Below are positions 49,987 to 58,178 of a stretch of DNA of 64,000 nucleotides, one piece after another. The notes beneath the pieces were generated by a model that saw nothing but the letters and a program-made list of their open reading frames with translations, had not been told where the DNA came from and did no database searches. Position numbers and translations under genes: made by a program. The stretch spans positions 62,001 to 126,000 of the forward strand of contig JADIZZ010000010.1 of assembly GCA_016704535.1 (NCBI GenBank), read 5' to 3'. The stretch is from Betaproteobacteria bacterium (GTDB lineage Bacteria > Pseudomonadota > Gammaproteobacteria > Burkholderiales > Burkholderiaceae_C). Within the stretch, counting starts at the first letter, position 1. Each line of letters starts with the position of its first letter.

Positions 49987-51498
49987 ATGACCGTCCGCTT
50001 CCGCCTCGCGCTGACCGTCTTCCTCACCGGCTTGGCCACCGCGGTGGGTGTCATCGTGGCCGTGGCACTGGCTTTCCAGCGTTTCGACCACGAAGGCACC
50101 TGGCAGCGCGGCGACACCTTCCTGGGCCGCGTCGTCGCGCAGCACCCCGACCTGCTGGAACAGCAGCGTGCCGACCCCGAGGCCTTCGGTGCCTTCCTGC
50201 GCAGCCTGTTGCTGTTCGAGCCGAACTCCCAGCTCTACCTGCTGGCCACCGATGGCACCGTGCTGGCCAGCACCGGCCGCATGCAACTGGCGCCCGGCTA
50301 CAAGGTGGCGCTGCCGCCGGTGCGACTGGCCGCAGCCGCTGCGGGCGGGGCCGACCGCAGCGCGGCCTACGTGATGGGCGACGACCCCGAATACATGGAC
50401 GCCGACGCCGTGGTGGCTGCACGCGTGCTGCAGCGCGCGCTGATCCGCCCTTCCGGCGAGGCCGACGGCTACCTCTATCTGGTGTGCCGCAAGGCGGGGC
50501 TGCCGGCGCCGCGTGCGGCGCTGCTGCTGGGCAGCCTGGCCACACCGGCGCTGGCCTCGGTGCTGGCCGTCATCGTGTTCATGACGGCGCTGGCCGCCTG
50601 GATCATCGTCACCGTCACGCGCCCGCTGCGCGTGCTGAGCGACGAAGTGGCGATGGCTGCGCGCGAAGGCTTCAGCATGACCGGCGGCGTGTCCGCGCCG
50701 CGGCCGGCCGCGGGCACGCCCGACGAGTTCGGCCGTCTGCGCGGTGGCTTTCATGCGCTGCTGACGCGGCTGCGCCTGCAGTGGGACGAGCTGAGCCGGC
50801 TCGACCGCTTCCGGCGCGAAAGTGTCAGCAACCTGTCGCACGACCTGCGCAGCCCGCTCACCGCCACCGTGGCCTGCCTGGAGACGCTGGAAACCCGTTG
50901 GCAGGGCGATCCGGCACGTGACGAAGACCGCCGCCTCGTGGAAGTGGCGCTGCGCAACACACGCAACGCCGCCGGCATGGTGCGTTCGCTGGGCGACCTG
51001 GCGCTGCTGGACGAGCCCGAGTTCCGCCTCAAGCCGATGCGCCTGGACCTGACCGAGGTGCTGGACGACATCACGCTGCGCTTTGCCGAGCGTGCCGCGC
51101 AGCAAGGCGTGGCGCTGGACTTCCGGCCCGAAGGCGGAGAGCCGCTGGCGGCCGAGGTCGACGTCGAACTTTTCGAGCGTGCGCTGGCCAATCTGCTGGA
51201 CAACGCGCTGAAGCACACACCGGCCGGCGGCACCATCAGCGTGACGGCGGCGCACGAGCCGGGCCGCGTGCGCGTGGCCGTGGCCGACACCGGTGCGGGC
51301 ATCGCGGCCGCCGACCTGCCGCACCTCTTCGACCGCCTCTACCAGGCGCGCGCGTGCGTCGCGCCCGCCACCAGCGAGGAAGGCAAGGGCCTGGGCCTGG
51401 CAATCGTCAAGCGAATCGTCGAATTGCACCGCGGCCACGTGGCGGTGAGCAGCACGGCGGGCCGGGGCACCACGGTGACGCTGCACCTGCCGGCCTGA
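49987..51498 (+). CDS. Membrane sensor histidine kinase
   Basis: This 503-residue kinase has an N-terminal span (LTVFLTGLATAVGVIVAVAL), a periplasmic sensor (about residues 30-185) and a second span. A HAMP-like region follows. The core has the phospho-accepting His in VSNLSHDLRSPLTATVA and ATP-binding boxes NLLDNALKHTP, VADTGAGI and GKGLGLAIVKR. The periplasmic ligand is unknown. It is the likely partner of the regulator at 48754. Frames upstream of ATG 49987 run into the poly-G tract and are rejected. Confidence 0.92.
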   Translation: MTVRFRLALTVFLTGLATAVGVIVAVALAFQRFDHEGTWQRGDTFLGRVVAQHPDLLEQQRADPEAFGAFLRSLLLFEPNSQLYLLATDGTVLASTGRMQLAPGYKVALPPVRLAAAAAGGADRSAAYVMGDDPEYMDADAVVAARVLQRALIRPSGEADGYLYLVCRKAGLPAPRAALLLGSLATPALASVLAVIVFMTALAAWIIVTVTRPLRVLSDEVAMAAREGFSMTGGVSAPRPAAGTPDEFGRLRGGFHALLTRLRLQWDELSRLDRFRRESVSNLSHDLRSPLTATVACLETLETRWQGDPARDEDRRLVEVALRNTRNAAGMVRSLGDLALLDEPEFRLKPMRLDLTEVLDDITLRFAERAAQQGVALDFRPEGGEPLAAEVDVELFERALANLLDNALKHTPAGGTISVTAAHEPGRVRVAVADTGAGIAAADLPHLFDRLYQARACVAPATSEEGKGLGLAIVKRIVELHRGHVAVSSTAGRGTTVTLHLPA

Positions 51499-51543
51499 AA
51501 TTCGCGGCCACGCGCGGCTGGCGGCCGCTAACATCCGTTCAGC

Positions 51544-52218
51544 ATGGCTTGGGGGAGAACGGATTCGGCCGGGGCGGCGCTGTGGCGCTTCGGCCCCGAT
51601 AGCGCGCTGGGCAGCAACGGACTGCGCACCCGCGTCGGCGATGTCTGGGGGGGTGTGGCGCTCTTCACCGACCGGGCCGAGGCGCAGGCCGTGATCGACG
51701 CGCCGGCCGCGCACCTGGGTTTCATGGCCGATGCGCTGCAGTCCTGGCACGCCCTGCTGCAACCGATCGCGCACCGCGGTGAGGTCAACTGGTTCGGCCA
51801 GGACGAGGACGGCCCCCGGCTGGCCCCTTCGGCAGACGATCCGGGCGGGCTCATCGTGGTGCTCACGACCGCCGGCTACGACGCGCTGCCGCCCGAGCAA
51901 CTCCAGGCCGATATGCCCAGGCGCATCGACTTCGTGGCCAACGTCGAGCGGGTGCGCTCGTGGTACACCACCCTGCCGGGCACCCTGGCACGCGGCGTGT
52001 TCAACTTCGCGCCATTGGGCACCGACGGCATGACCTTTTCGGTGTGGAAGGACGACGTGACGATGATGGACGCGGCCTACCGTTCCGGTACGCACCGCAC
52101 CCAAATCGACCGCTACAAGACCGAGAAGACGGCAGACCGCACGTCCTTCACGCGTGCGCGGTTGCTACAGACCGCCGGCGCCTGGCAAGGCAACTGGAAC
52201 TCGGCCGACCTGCGCTGA
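51544..52218 (+). CDS. Spheroidene monooxygenase (CrtA)-like protein
   Basis: This 224-residue protein resembles CrtA in layout. An early NGLRTRVGDVWGGVALFTDR and the late FSVWKDDVTMMDAAYRSGTH followed by TSFTRARLL parallel CrtA's FSVW..SM..YA.SG.H and F.RF segments. CrtA introduces a keto group into carotenoids. No other carotenoid gene is in the window, so the substrate may differ; a diverged ABM-like or heme-dependent oxygenase is the alternative. The family call is moderate. Confidence 0.55.
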   Translation: MAWGRTDSAGAALWRFGPDSALGSNGLRTRVGDVWGGVALFTDRAEAQAVIDAPAAHLGFMADALQSWHALLQPIAHRGEVNWFGQDEDGPRLAPSADDPGGLIVVLTTAGYDALPPEQLQADMPRRIDFVANVERVRSWYTTLPGTLARGVFNFAPLGTDGMTFSVWKDDVTMMDAAYRSGTHRTQIDRYKTEKTADRTSFTRARLLQTAGAWQGNWNSADLR

Positions 52219-52265
52219 CGCGTACGCCGGCGGGTTCGGCGTGCCCCGCCGGCCGCCACCCGCTT

Positions 52266-52601
52266 TCAGTAGCCGCGGTATGGGCCGCGGCCCCGGTCTC
52301 CGTCGCGGCGGTCCGAACGGTCCCGTTCCCGGTACCGGGTCTCGCGCGGGTAGTGGCTGCGCGGCAGGTCCATCCAGGGCCCGGACCGCGACTCGGCATA
52401 GCGCCAGCGGTTGTTGTCGTAGAAATAGGTGTAGCCGCCGTGCACGTAGTAGCCGTCGCTGCCCAGTTCGACGATCAGCGGCAGGGCCGGGACGGCAATG
52501 CCGACAGACACGCCCACACCGGGGCCGCGACCGTCGGGTGACACCACGCAAGCGCTGAGCAGCAGCGCGGCGAGGGGCAGGACGAGTATGGACTTGCGCA
52601 T
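52266..52601 (-). CDS. Small lipoprotein with Tyr/Arg-rich C-terminus
   Basis: This 111-residue protein follows a strong GGAGG ribosome site. The signal peptide ends in lipobox LLSAC. The mature part has a short aromatic domain (SDGYYVHGGYTYFYDNNRWRY, then SRSGPWMDLP) like the YXWQ-type envelope proteins. A highly charged Arg/Asp tail (RYRERDRSDRRDGDRGRG) completes it. It is probably anchored in the outer membrane; function unknown. Confidence 0.75.
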   Translation of the reverse strand: MRKSILVLPLAALLLSACVVSPDGRGPGVGVSVGIAVPALPLIVELGSDGYYVHGGYTYFYDNNRWRYAESRSGPWMDLPRSHYPRETRYRERDRSDRRDGDRGRGPYRGY

Positions 52602-52854
52602 GAGGAACCTCCGTTCCGGGCGGTGCGCCAGCGTCTTGCCATGCGCGACGGCCCAGTCGGCATGCAGTGTGCCGTGTGCCCGGCGCAATGTCGGTTCGAA
52701 AGCGAACACAGGTTGCGGCGGATGCGGTTCGGCAATGTACGGCAGCGCACGGATGCGCCGTGCTCGCGCGCCTAGAGTGAGCGCAATGGGCAAGGCACGT
52801 TCAGCAGCGCCCACACTTCGACGCCGCGCGTCAGCGCGGGATAGGGAGATTTCC

Positions 52855-52929
52855 ATGAGCCGCATCGTCTGGCTGGTTGGCGCCGTCGTCATCGTCCTGT
52901 TCCTCCTCAGCTTCCTCGGCCTGCGCTAA
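52855..52929 (+). CDS. 24-residue membrane microprotein
   Basis: MSRIVWLVGAVVIVLFLLSF plus LGLR is a single hydrophobic helix with basic residues at both ends. A GGGAGAT ribosome site stands 7 bp before the ATG and the stop is TAA. It is too short for routine gene calling. Position before the PRC-barrel gene and strong initiation signals argue that it is real. Function unknown. Confidence 0.6.
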   Translation: MSRIVWLVGAVVIVLFLLSFLGLR

Positions 52930-52994
52930 GCAGGCCTGCGAATGCCGACGGGCACGGCAGCGACGCCCCTCACTCCTCAAACCAAGGACACACC

Positions 52995-53405
52995 ATGACC
53001 ACCAAACCACATCGCACGCGACAACTTCGGCATGTACGCCAGCACCGACGGTTCGGGCCCCGGGCCGGAACTGATGGGTGCCAACACGCTGCTGGGCAAC
53101 GACGTCACAACAAGGACGGCGAGGCCCTCGGCGACATCAAGGAATTCATGCTCGACATGGCCTCGGGCAAGGTCGCCTACGCGGTGCTGTCGTTCGGCGG
53201 ACTGTTCGGCATGGGCGACAAGCTGTTCGCCGTGCCTTGGGCCGCGCTTGCGCTGGACACCGAGAACAAGCGCTTCACGCTGAACGTGCCCAAGGCCGTG
53301 CTGAAGGACGCGCCCGGCTTCGACCGTGACCGCTGGCCTTCGATGTCGGACAAGACCTGGGCCCGTGGCGTGCACGAGTTCTACGGCACGCCCTACAAGG
53401 GCTGA
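52995..53405 (+). CDS. PRC-barrel domain protein with two compensating frame errors
   Basis: The C-terminal two-thirds read clearly as a PRC-barrel protein: DGEALGDIKEFMLDMASGK, then AYAVLSFGGLFGMGDKLFAVPW. The predicted N-terminus in this frame is nonsense. In the next frame 53012-53100 reads ARDNFGMYASTDGSGPGPEL and MGANTLLGNDV. So the frame is lost near 53,010 and regained near 53,103, where one missing C would give VHNKDGEALG. A corrected protein would be about 137 residues. The double error suggests sequencing faults. PRC barrels bind RNA or protein partners; the role here is unknown. Confidence 0.7.
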   Translation: MTTKPHRTRQLRHVRQHRRFGPRAGTDGCQHAAGQRRHNKDGEALGDIKEFMLDMASGKVAYAVLSFGGLFGMGDKLFAVPWAALALDTENKRFTLNVPKAVLKDAPGFDRDRWPSMSDKTWARGVHEFYGTPYKG

Positions 53406-53437
53406 TTGAGCCTCTGCGGCGCACGGCCCGCAACACG

Positions 53438-53911
53438 TCAGTGGCCAGCCGCCGCCTTGGCGCGCAGCTTGGCGTGGATGTAGGCGCCGTGCGGCAGGTG
53501 CAGCAGGTCGGCCACGCGCCACAGCACGTGGTTCTCGTGCGCGGTGAGATGGCCGTCGACGTAGGCCACGGCCCACATCGCCTCCACCACCTGCACCTTC
53601 TGCGCGTGGTCGAGCCGGTCGTTCAGCGCGCTGGTGAAGGCGTGGAAGTCGGTGGCGTGCCGGGCGCTGTGCTCCGCCAGTTCGAGCAGCCGCGCCACCT
53701 CGTCGTCGGCAAGCTCAAAGCGCTGCCGCAACACGTCCAGCACGGCCTGGCGCTCGGCGTCGCTGCATTCGGTGTCGGCGCGCATCACTTCCACCAGCAG
53801 CACCGCGGTGGCCAGGTGCAGGCGGTGTTCGGCGCTGCTGCCGGCGCCGGAGTTCCCCGCGACCGGCGGCGCGAGCAGGGTGTCGAAAAGGTCCTTGAGC
53901 GTGCGCAGCAT
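53438..53911 (-). CDS. TerB-like (tellurite resistance family) protein
   Basis: This 157-residue, all-helical cytoplasmic protein has the TerB pattern: LATAVLLVEVMRADTECSD, then VEAMWAVAYVDGHLTAHEN with LWRVADLLHLP. Acidic residues after each helix pair could bind divalent metal, as in KP-TerB. Stand-alone TerB proteins are common and are not proof of tellurite resistance. It lies 15 bp downstream of the M20 peptidase gene on the same strand. Confidence 0.85.
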   Translation of the reverse strand: MLRTLKDLFDTLLAPPVAGNSGAGSSAEHRLHLATAVLLVEVMRADTECSDAERQAVLDVLRQRFELADDEVARLLELAEHSARHATDFHAFTSALNDRLDHAQKVQVVEAMWAVAYVDGHLTAHENHVLWRVADLLHLPHGAYIHAKLRAKAAAGH

Positions 53912-53926
53912 GGTGGTGTCGAAGCC

Positions 53927-55324
53927 TCAGGCGGCACGCCGCGGCAGCGTGGCGGCCTGCTCGCCCAGGTCCCAGAACAGGCCCGTCATCATCGCCAGCG
54001 CCTCGCGCACCACGGGCACAAGCAGGTGCTCGTCGGGCGCGTGCTGGCTGCAGGCCGGGTAGCTGTGCGGCACCCACACCGTGGGCAGGCCCAGGATTTC
54101 GGCGAAGACGTCGTTGGGCAGGCTGCCGCCCAGGTTGGGCAGCAGCGCCGGTGCCTTGCCGGTGCTCTTCTCGATCGACGCCAGCGCAAAACGCACCCAG
54201 GCGCTGTCGGGGTCCAGCCGCGTGGCGGCCATCACCGTGGGCTCGCTCACCTCGATATCGTCGTAGCCGTGCGCGGCCAGGTGCGCCAGCACCGCCTCGC
54301 GCAGCCGCGAGACGTCGGTGCCGACGACGAAGCGCATGTGCATCGTGGCCCTGGCGCTGGCCGGTATCGCGTTGACCGGGAAGGCCGGGTTGCCGGTGAT
54401 CATCGCCAGCACCTCCAGCGTGTTCCAGGCGATCACGCGTTCGGCCGGGCTCAGCCCGGGCTCGCCCCATTCGGCGTCGACCTCCGGGTCGCCGGGGTCG
54501 CCGCCGAACTGCAGGCTGGCCAGCGCCGCGCGCACGTTGGCGGGGATGGGCGGCGGGCGCAGCGCCGGCACGCGGATAACGCCGCGTCCGTCGACCAGGC
54601 AAGCGATGGCATTCGCCAGCACCGTGCCCGGGTTCTTCAGAAGGCCACCCCAGTTGCCGCTGTGGTGCGCGCCTTCGCGCAACTTCAGCGTGAGCTCGAA
54701 GTTGGCGACACCGCGTGAGCCCAGGAAGACCGTGGGCCGGTCGCGGCGCAGGCGCGGGCCGTCGCTGGCAATCAGCACATCGGCGGACAGTGCTTCGCGC
54801 TGCGTGGTGCAGAAGTCGGCCAGACCGGGTGAGCCGGTCTCTTCACCGGTCTCGACGAGCCACTTGACGTTGAAGCCCAGGTTGCCGCGCGCCTTCAGCA
54901 CCTGCGCCAGTGCCGCGATGTTGATGCTGTGCTGCCCCTTGTTGTCGGCCGTGCCGCGGCCGTAGAGACGTTCACCGTCCTGCGTCAGCGTCCACGGGCC
55001 CTGGCCTCGTGTCCAGCTCGCATCCTGGCCGCGGATGACGTCGCCGTGGCCATAGATCAGCACCGTGGGCAGGTGATCGCCTTCGTGGCGCGTTGCGATC
55101 ATCAGTGGGCCGTGGCGGCCGTCGGGGTTGGCATGCAGGCTGCAAATGAAGCCCAAAGCGGCCAGCGTGGGCGCCATCTCGCCTTCAAGGTAGGTCTGCA
55201 GTGCTGGGCCCGAGGTCGGGTCCTGGCTCTCGGTGCGGATGGCCACGCGCCGCGCCAGGTCGCGCCCGAAGGCGCCGCTGTCGAAGTGTTCGACGGCGGC
55301 CTGCAGCGCGGCGGCGCGGGTCAC
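53927..55324 (-). CDS. M20 family metallopeptidase
   Basis: This 465-residue zinc hydrolase begins with GTG in a GTGA overlap with the ABM gene stop. Metal-site motifs are YGHGDVIRGQ (His, Asp), RGTADNKGQ (bridging Asp), LVETGEETGSPGL (Glu pair) and the late PHSYPACSQHAPDEH. The dimerisation domain is in the middle (about residues 210-340). Members cleave dipeptides, acylated amino acids or carbamoyl groups. Pairing with the catabolic cluster suggests hydrolysis of an amide-linked aromatic or amino acid, but this is inference. Confidence 0.9.
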   Translation of the reverse strand: MTRAAALQAAVEHFDSGAFGRDLARRVAIRTESQDPTSGPALQTYLEGEMAPTLAALGFICSLHANPDGRHGPLMIATRHEGDHLPTVLIYGHGDVIRGQDASWTRGQGPWTLTQDGERLYGRGTADNKGQHSINIAALAQVLKARGNLGFNVKWLVETGEETGSPGLADFCTTQREALSADVLIASDGPRLRRDRPTVFLGSRGVANFELTLKLREGAHHSGNWGGLLKNPGTVLANAIACLVDGRGVIRVPALRPPPIPANVRAALASLQFGGDPGDPEVDAEWGEPGLSPAERVIAWNTLEVLAMITGNPAFPVNAIPASARATMHMRFVVGTDVSRLREAVLAHLAAHGYDDIEVSEPTVMAATRLDPDSAWVRFALASIEKSTGKAPALLPNLGGSLPNDVFAEILGLPTVWVPHSYPACSQHAPDEHLLVPVVREALAMMTGLFWDLGEQAATLPRRAA

Positions 55325-55620
55325 GATTTCGTCACCAGCTCGAAGTGTTCCACCACCGGCGGCGCGGCGAAGTAGGGGCCGACGATGGCGCGCCACTCGG
55401 GAAACAGCGGGCCGCCGCGGAAGGCGACAGTGTGGTCTTCCAGCGTGTCCCAGAAGACCTGCAGGATGTAGCGCTCGGGGCTTTCGATGCCGCGGTTGAC
55501 CTTGGCGCCCTTGAAGCCCTGGGCGCGGTTGATCACGGTGGCGATGCCGCGCGCGATGGCTTCTTCGAAGGCGGCGTTCTGGCCGGGGTGGATGCGGATG
55601 TCGGCGAGTTCCAGGATCAC
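55321..55620 (-). CDS. Antibiotic biosynthesis monooxygenase (ABM) domain protein
   Basis: This 99-residue protein has a dimeric ferredoxin-like fold: MILELADIRIHPGQNAAFEE, then GFKGAKVNRGIESPERYIL and a C-terminal FELVTKS. ABM proteins are cofactor-free monooxygenases or small-molecule isomerases and often accompany catabolic genes. Its stop overlaps the M20 start, so the two are coupled. Its promoter faces that of the GntR gene, with a TATCGAT site between. Confidence 0.88.
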   Translation of the reverse strand: MILELADIRIHPGQNAAFEEAIARGIATVINRAQGFKGAKVNRGIESPERYILQVFWDTLEDHTVAFRGGPLFPEWRAIVGPYFAAPPVVEHFELVTKS

Positions 55621-55682
55621 GGCGGGGCTCCTTCAGGCGGTGGGCCGGTCAGTGTCCCACGGCGCAGGACAGCCCTAAACTC

Positions 55683-55700
55683 GGCTTTATCGATTATCCC
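55683..55700. promoter_or_regulatory. Putative GntR operator, site 1
   Basis: GGCTTTATCGATTATCCC lies between the divergent ABM and GntR genes. Its TTTATCGAT core recurs twice upstream of the Bug binding-protein gene (59185-59228). Autoregulation by the GntR protein is inferred. Confidence 0.6.
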
Positions 55701-55726
55701 AAGCGCACGGCCCCGTGCCGCCCGCC

Positions 55727-56443
55727 ATGGCCCGCAAACACGCCCTCAGCGACGAGAGCCCCGACGGCCAACCCGTCACCACCCGCGCCGGCGCGGTGTA
55801 CGAGCGCCTGCGCGCCGACATCACGCACGGCGTGCTGGAACCCGGCAGCAAGCTGCGCGTCGAGGCCATGTGCACACGCTACGGCGTGGGCGCCAGCCCG
55901 CTGCGCGAGGCACTGAGCCGGCTCTCGGCCGAGGGCCTGGTGGAACGCTCCGAGCAGCGCGGCTTCAACGTCGCGCCGCTCAAGTGGGACGAACTGCCCA
56001 CGCTCACGCGCAACCGCGTGCAGCTCGAGAGTCTGGCACTGCGCGAGTCCATCGAGGCGCGCGACGCCGCCTGGGAAGACGCGCTGGTGCTGCTGGTGCA
56101 CCGGCTGTCGCGCACGCCACGTTCGCTGTCGGCCGACCACTACGTGCCCAACCCGGCCTGGGAGGCGCTGCACCGCGAATTCCACCGCGGCCTGCTGGCG
56201 CGCTGCCCGTCGCGCTGGCTGCGCGCCTTCTGCGACACGCTGGCCGACGAGGCCTACCGCTTCCGTCAGCTGGCGGCCAACCGCAGTTTCAGTTCACGCA
56301 ACGAACACGCCGAGCACGTGGCGATCTTCACCGCCGCGCTGGAGGGCCGTGCCGACGACGCGGTGCGGCTGCTGGGCGAGCACTACACGCGCACCTCGGC
56401 CAGCGTGGCTTCGCAGGCGCGCGAGCAGGGGCACGCGCCTTGA
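55727..56443 (+). CDS. GntR-family regulator, FCD (FadR-like) type
   Basis: This 238-residue regulator has an N-terminal winged helix (AVYERLRADITHGVLEPGS, YGVGASPLREALSRLSAEG) and an all-helical FCD ligand domain. Metal/ligand residues of the FCD domain are in FHRGLLARCPSRWL and EHAEHVAIFTAALEGR. ATG 55727 is preferred; a GTG twelve bases upstream is possible. It probably represses the catabolic genes on both sides in response to a small organic acid. It is convergent with the dioxygenase gene. Confidence 0.9.
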   Translation: MARKHALSDESPDGQPVTTRAGAVYERLRADITHGVLEPGSKLRVEAMCTRYGVGASPLREALSRLSAEGLVERSEQRGFNVAPLKWDELPTLTRNRVQLESLALRESIEARDAAWEDALVLLVHRLSRTPRSLSADHYVPNPAWEALHREFHRGLLARCPSRWLRAFCDTLADEAYRFRQLAANRSFSSRNEHAEHVAIFTAALEGRADDAVRLLGEHYTRTSASVASQAREQGHAP

Positions 56444-56453
56444 AGCCGGCACG

Positions 56454-57281
56454 TCAGGCCGCGGCCAGCACGATGTCGATGTCCATCACCGGCACGTCGG
56501 CGTCGGGAGTGGTCTCGTAGCGCCGCACCAGCGCCGCCCGCACGCCGAAGACGGCATCGCTGGCCAGGTAGGGGTCGGCGGCGTCGAAGAGCTCGGTCAC
56601 CAGCGTGCGGTGGGCCGGCGCCTGAACGATGAGGTGGTAGTGCGCCGGCCGCCAGGCGCTGCGCCCGGCCGAGGGGACGACGTCGTGCCACGCCGGGCCG
56701 TCGGTCGGGATCTGGTAGGGCTGCGGCCGTATGGTGCGGATCGCGAAACGCCCCGCGGCGTCCACCTTCAACTGGCAGCGCAGGTTGTCGGGCGGCTGGC
56801 TGTCGTCCATCTGCCAGTACAGGCCGTTGGCGGCGTTCTGCCAGAAGTCGAGCGTGGCATCGGACAGCGGCTGGCCTTGCGGCCCGTGCACGCGGCCGCG
56901 CAGCAACACCACCTCGCCGGGGTTGTCGCGCGTCAGGTCGGCGGGGTTCTCGCACCAGGGCGAGCCCACGGTGTGGAAGGGGCCGAGCACGCTGCCCGGC
57001 GTGGCGCCCGGTGTGCTGGCCAGCAAGTCGACCAGACTGCTCAGGCCCAGCACGTCGGACAGCAGGCTGAATTCGCTGCGGTTGGCGCTGCTGATGTCGC
57101 CTGCACGGTGCAGGAAGGCGAGCGCAGCGCGCCATTCGTCATGCGTCAGGCGCGTGGCCTTGGCGTAGGCGTGCAGGTGCTGCACCAGCTGCTGCAGCAG
57201 TTCACGGCGGCGGGCGTCGGGCACACCGTCGAAGCTGGCGACCGCGGCCGCCGTGATGTTGTCCAAGCGGATGTCGCTCAT
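56454..57281 (-). CDS. Intradiol ring-cleavage dioxygenase (catechol/hydroxyquinol type)
   Basis: This 275-residue Fe(III) enzyme cleaves a catechol-like ring between the hydroxyls. An N-terminal helical dimer domain (about residues 1-100) is followed by the beta-sandwich core. The iron ligands are readable: Tyr in ANGLYWQMD, Tyr in PQPYQIPTDGP and two His in WRPAHYHLIVQAP. The start (LGPFHTVGSPW) fits catechol or hydroxyquinol 1,2-dioxygenases. It overlaps the FAA hydrolase gene by 4 bp. The true substrate is unknown. Confidence 0.9.
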   Translation of the reverse strand: MSDIRLDNITAAAVASFDGVPDARRRELLQQLVQHLHAYAKATRLTHDEWRAALAFLHRAGDISSANRSEFSLLSDVLGLSSLVDLLASTPGATPGSVLGPFHTVGSPWCENPADLTRDNPGEVVLLRGRVHGPQGQPLSDATLDFWQNAANGLYWQMDDSQPPDNLRCQLKVDAAGRFAIRTIRPQPYQIPTDGPAWHDVVPSAGRSAWRPAHYHLIVQAPAHRTLVTELFDAADPYLASDAVFGVRAALVRRYETTPDADVPVMDIDIVLAAA

Positions 57282-58138
57282 GCCGTCACCGGATTGCTGA
57301 GCAGGCCCACGCATTCGATCTGGATCTCGATCGTGTCGCCGGCCTGCATCCACACCGGCGGCGTGCGCGCGTAGCCCACGCCAGCCGGTGTGCCCATCAC
57401 CACCACATCGCCGGTCTCGAGCGTCATCGCCTCGCTCAGCAGCGCGATGGTGCGGGCCACGCCGAACACCATGTCCGAGGTGGTGGCGCTTTGCATCACG
57501 CGGCCGTTGAGCCGGCTCTCGATGTGCAGGCCGGTGCAGCCGGGCGGCAGTTCATCGGCGGTCACCAGGCAAGGCCCGAAGCCGCCGGTGGAGTCGAAGT
57601 TCTTGCCGATCGTCCACTGCGTGGTCTTGCGCTGGTAGTCGCGCAGCGTGGCGTCGTTGAAGCATGCATAGCCAAAGACATGGCGCAGCGCGTCGGCCTC
57701 GGCGACGTGGCGCGCGGGCGCGCCGATGACGAGCGCGAGCTCGGCCTCGAAGTCGAGCTTGCCCGAGGTCGCGGGCACGCGCAGCGGTGCGCCGTGGGCC
57801 AGCAGCGACGTGGCGCAGCGCAGGAAGAGGGCAGGGTAGTCGGCGACGGCATTGCCGCCCTCCTTGGCGTGGTCGTGGTAGTTCACGCCCAGGCAGACGA
57901 TCTTGCCCGGCCGCGGCAGCACGGGCAGCAGCTTCAGGCCGGCCAGCGGCAGGGCAGGCTGGCCGACGGCGCGCTCGGCAAAGGCGTGCGCCAGGGTGGG
58001 GGCCTGGACGAGCGCTTCGATGGCGCCTTGCAGCGTGGCGGGCGCGGCCGCGCCAAGTTGCGCCGAAGGCACCACGCCGCGGCTGGTGAGCAGACCCCAA
58101 CCTGGGCCGCCTGGGGCGCTGTAGCTGACGAACTTCAT
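57278..58138 (-). CDS. Fumarylacetoacetate hydrolase family protein
   Basis: This 286-residue metal-dependent enzyme has the FAH fold. Features include IVCLGVNYHDHAKEGG, the metal-site DFEAELALVIG with its acidic residues, FGYACFNDATLRDYQ, and ETGDVVVMGTPAGVGYAR near the end. Members hydrolyse, hydrate or decarboxylate ring-cleavage products. Coupling to the dioxygenase (4-bp overlap) suggests it handles the downstream product. Confidence 0.92.
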   Translation of the reverse strand: MKFVSYSAPGGPGWGLLTSRGVVPSAQLGAAAPATLQGAIEALVQAPTLAHAFAERAVGQPALPLAGLKLLPVLPRPGKIVCLGVNYHDHAKEGGNAVADYPALFLRCATSLLAHGAPLRVPATSGKLDFEAELALVIGAPARHVAEADALRHVFGYACFNDATLRDYQRKTTQWTIGKNFDSTGGFGPCLVTADELPPGCTGLHIESRLNGRVMQSATTSDMVFGVARTIALLSEAMTLETGDVVVMGTPAGVGYARTPPVWMQAGDTIEIQIECVGLLSNPVTA

Positions 58139-58178
58139 GGGGCGTTCCTGGTGTGGCGCGGGCGGGCAGGGGCTGACT

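Noticed and set aside
53438..53911. Evidence for a tellurite-resistance operon
   Set aside because: Only a stand-alone TerB-like gene is present; no terC, terD or terZ is nearby.
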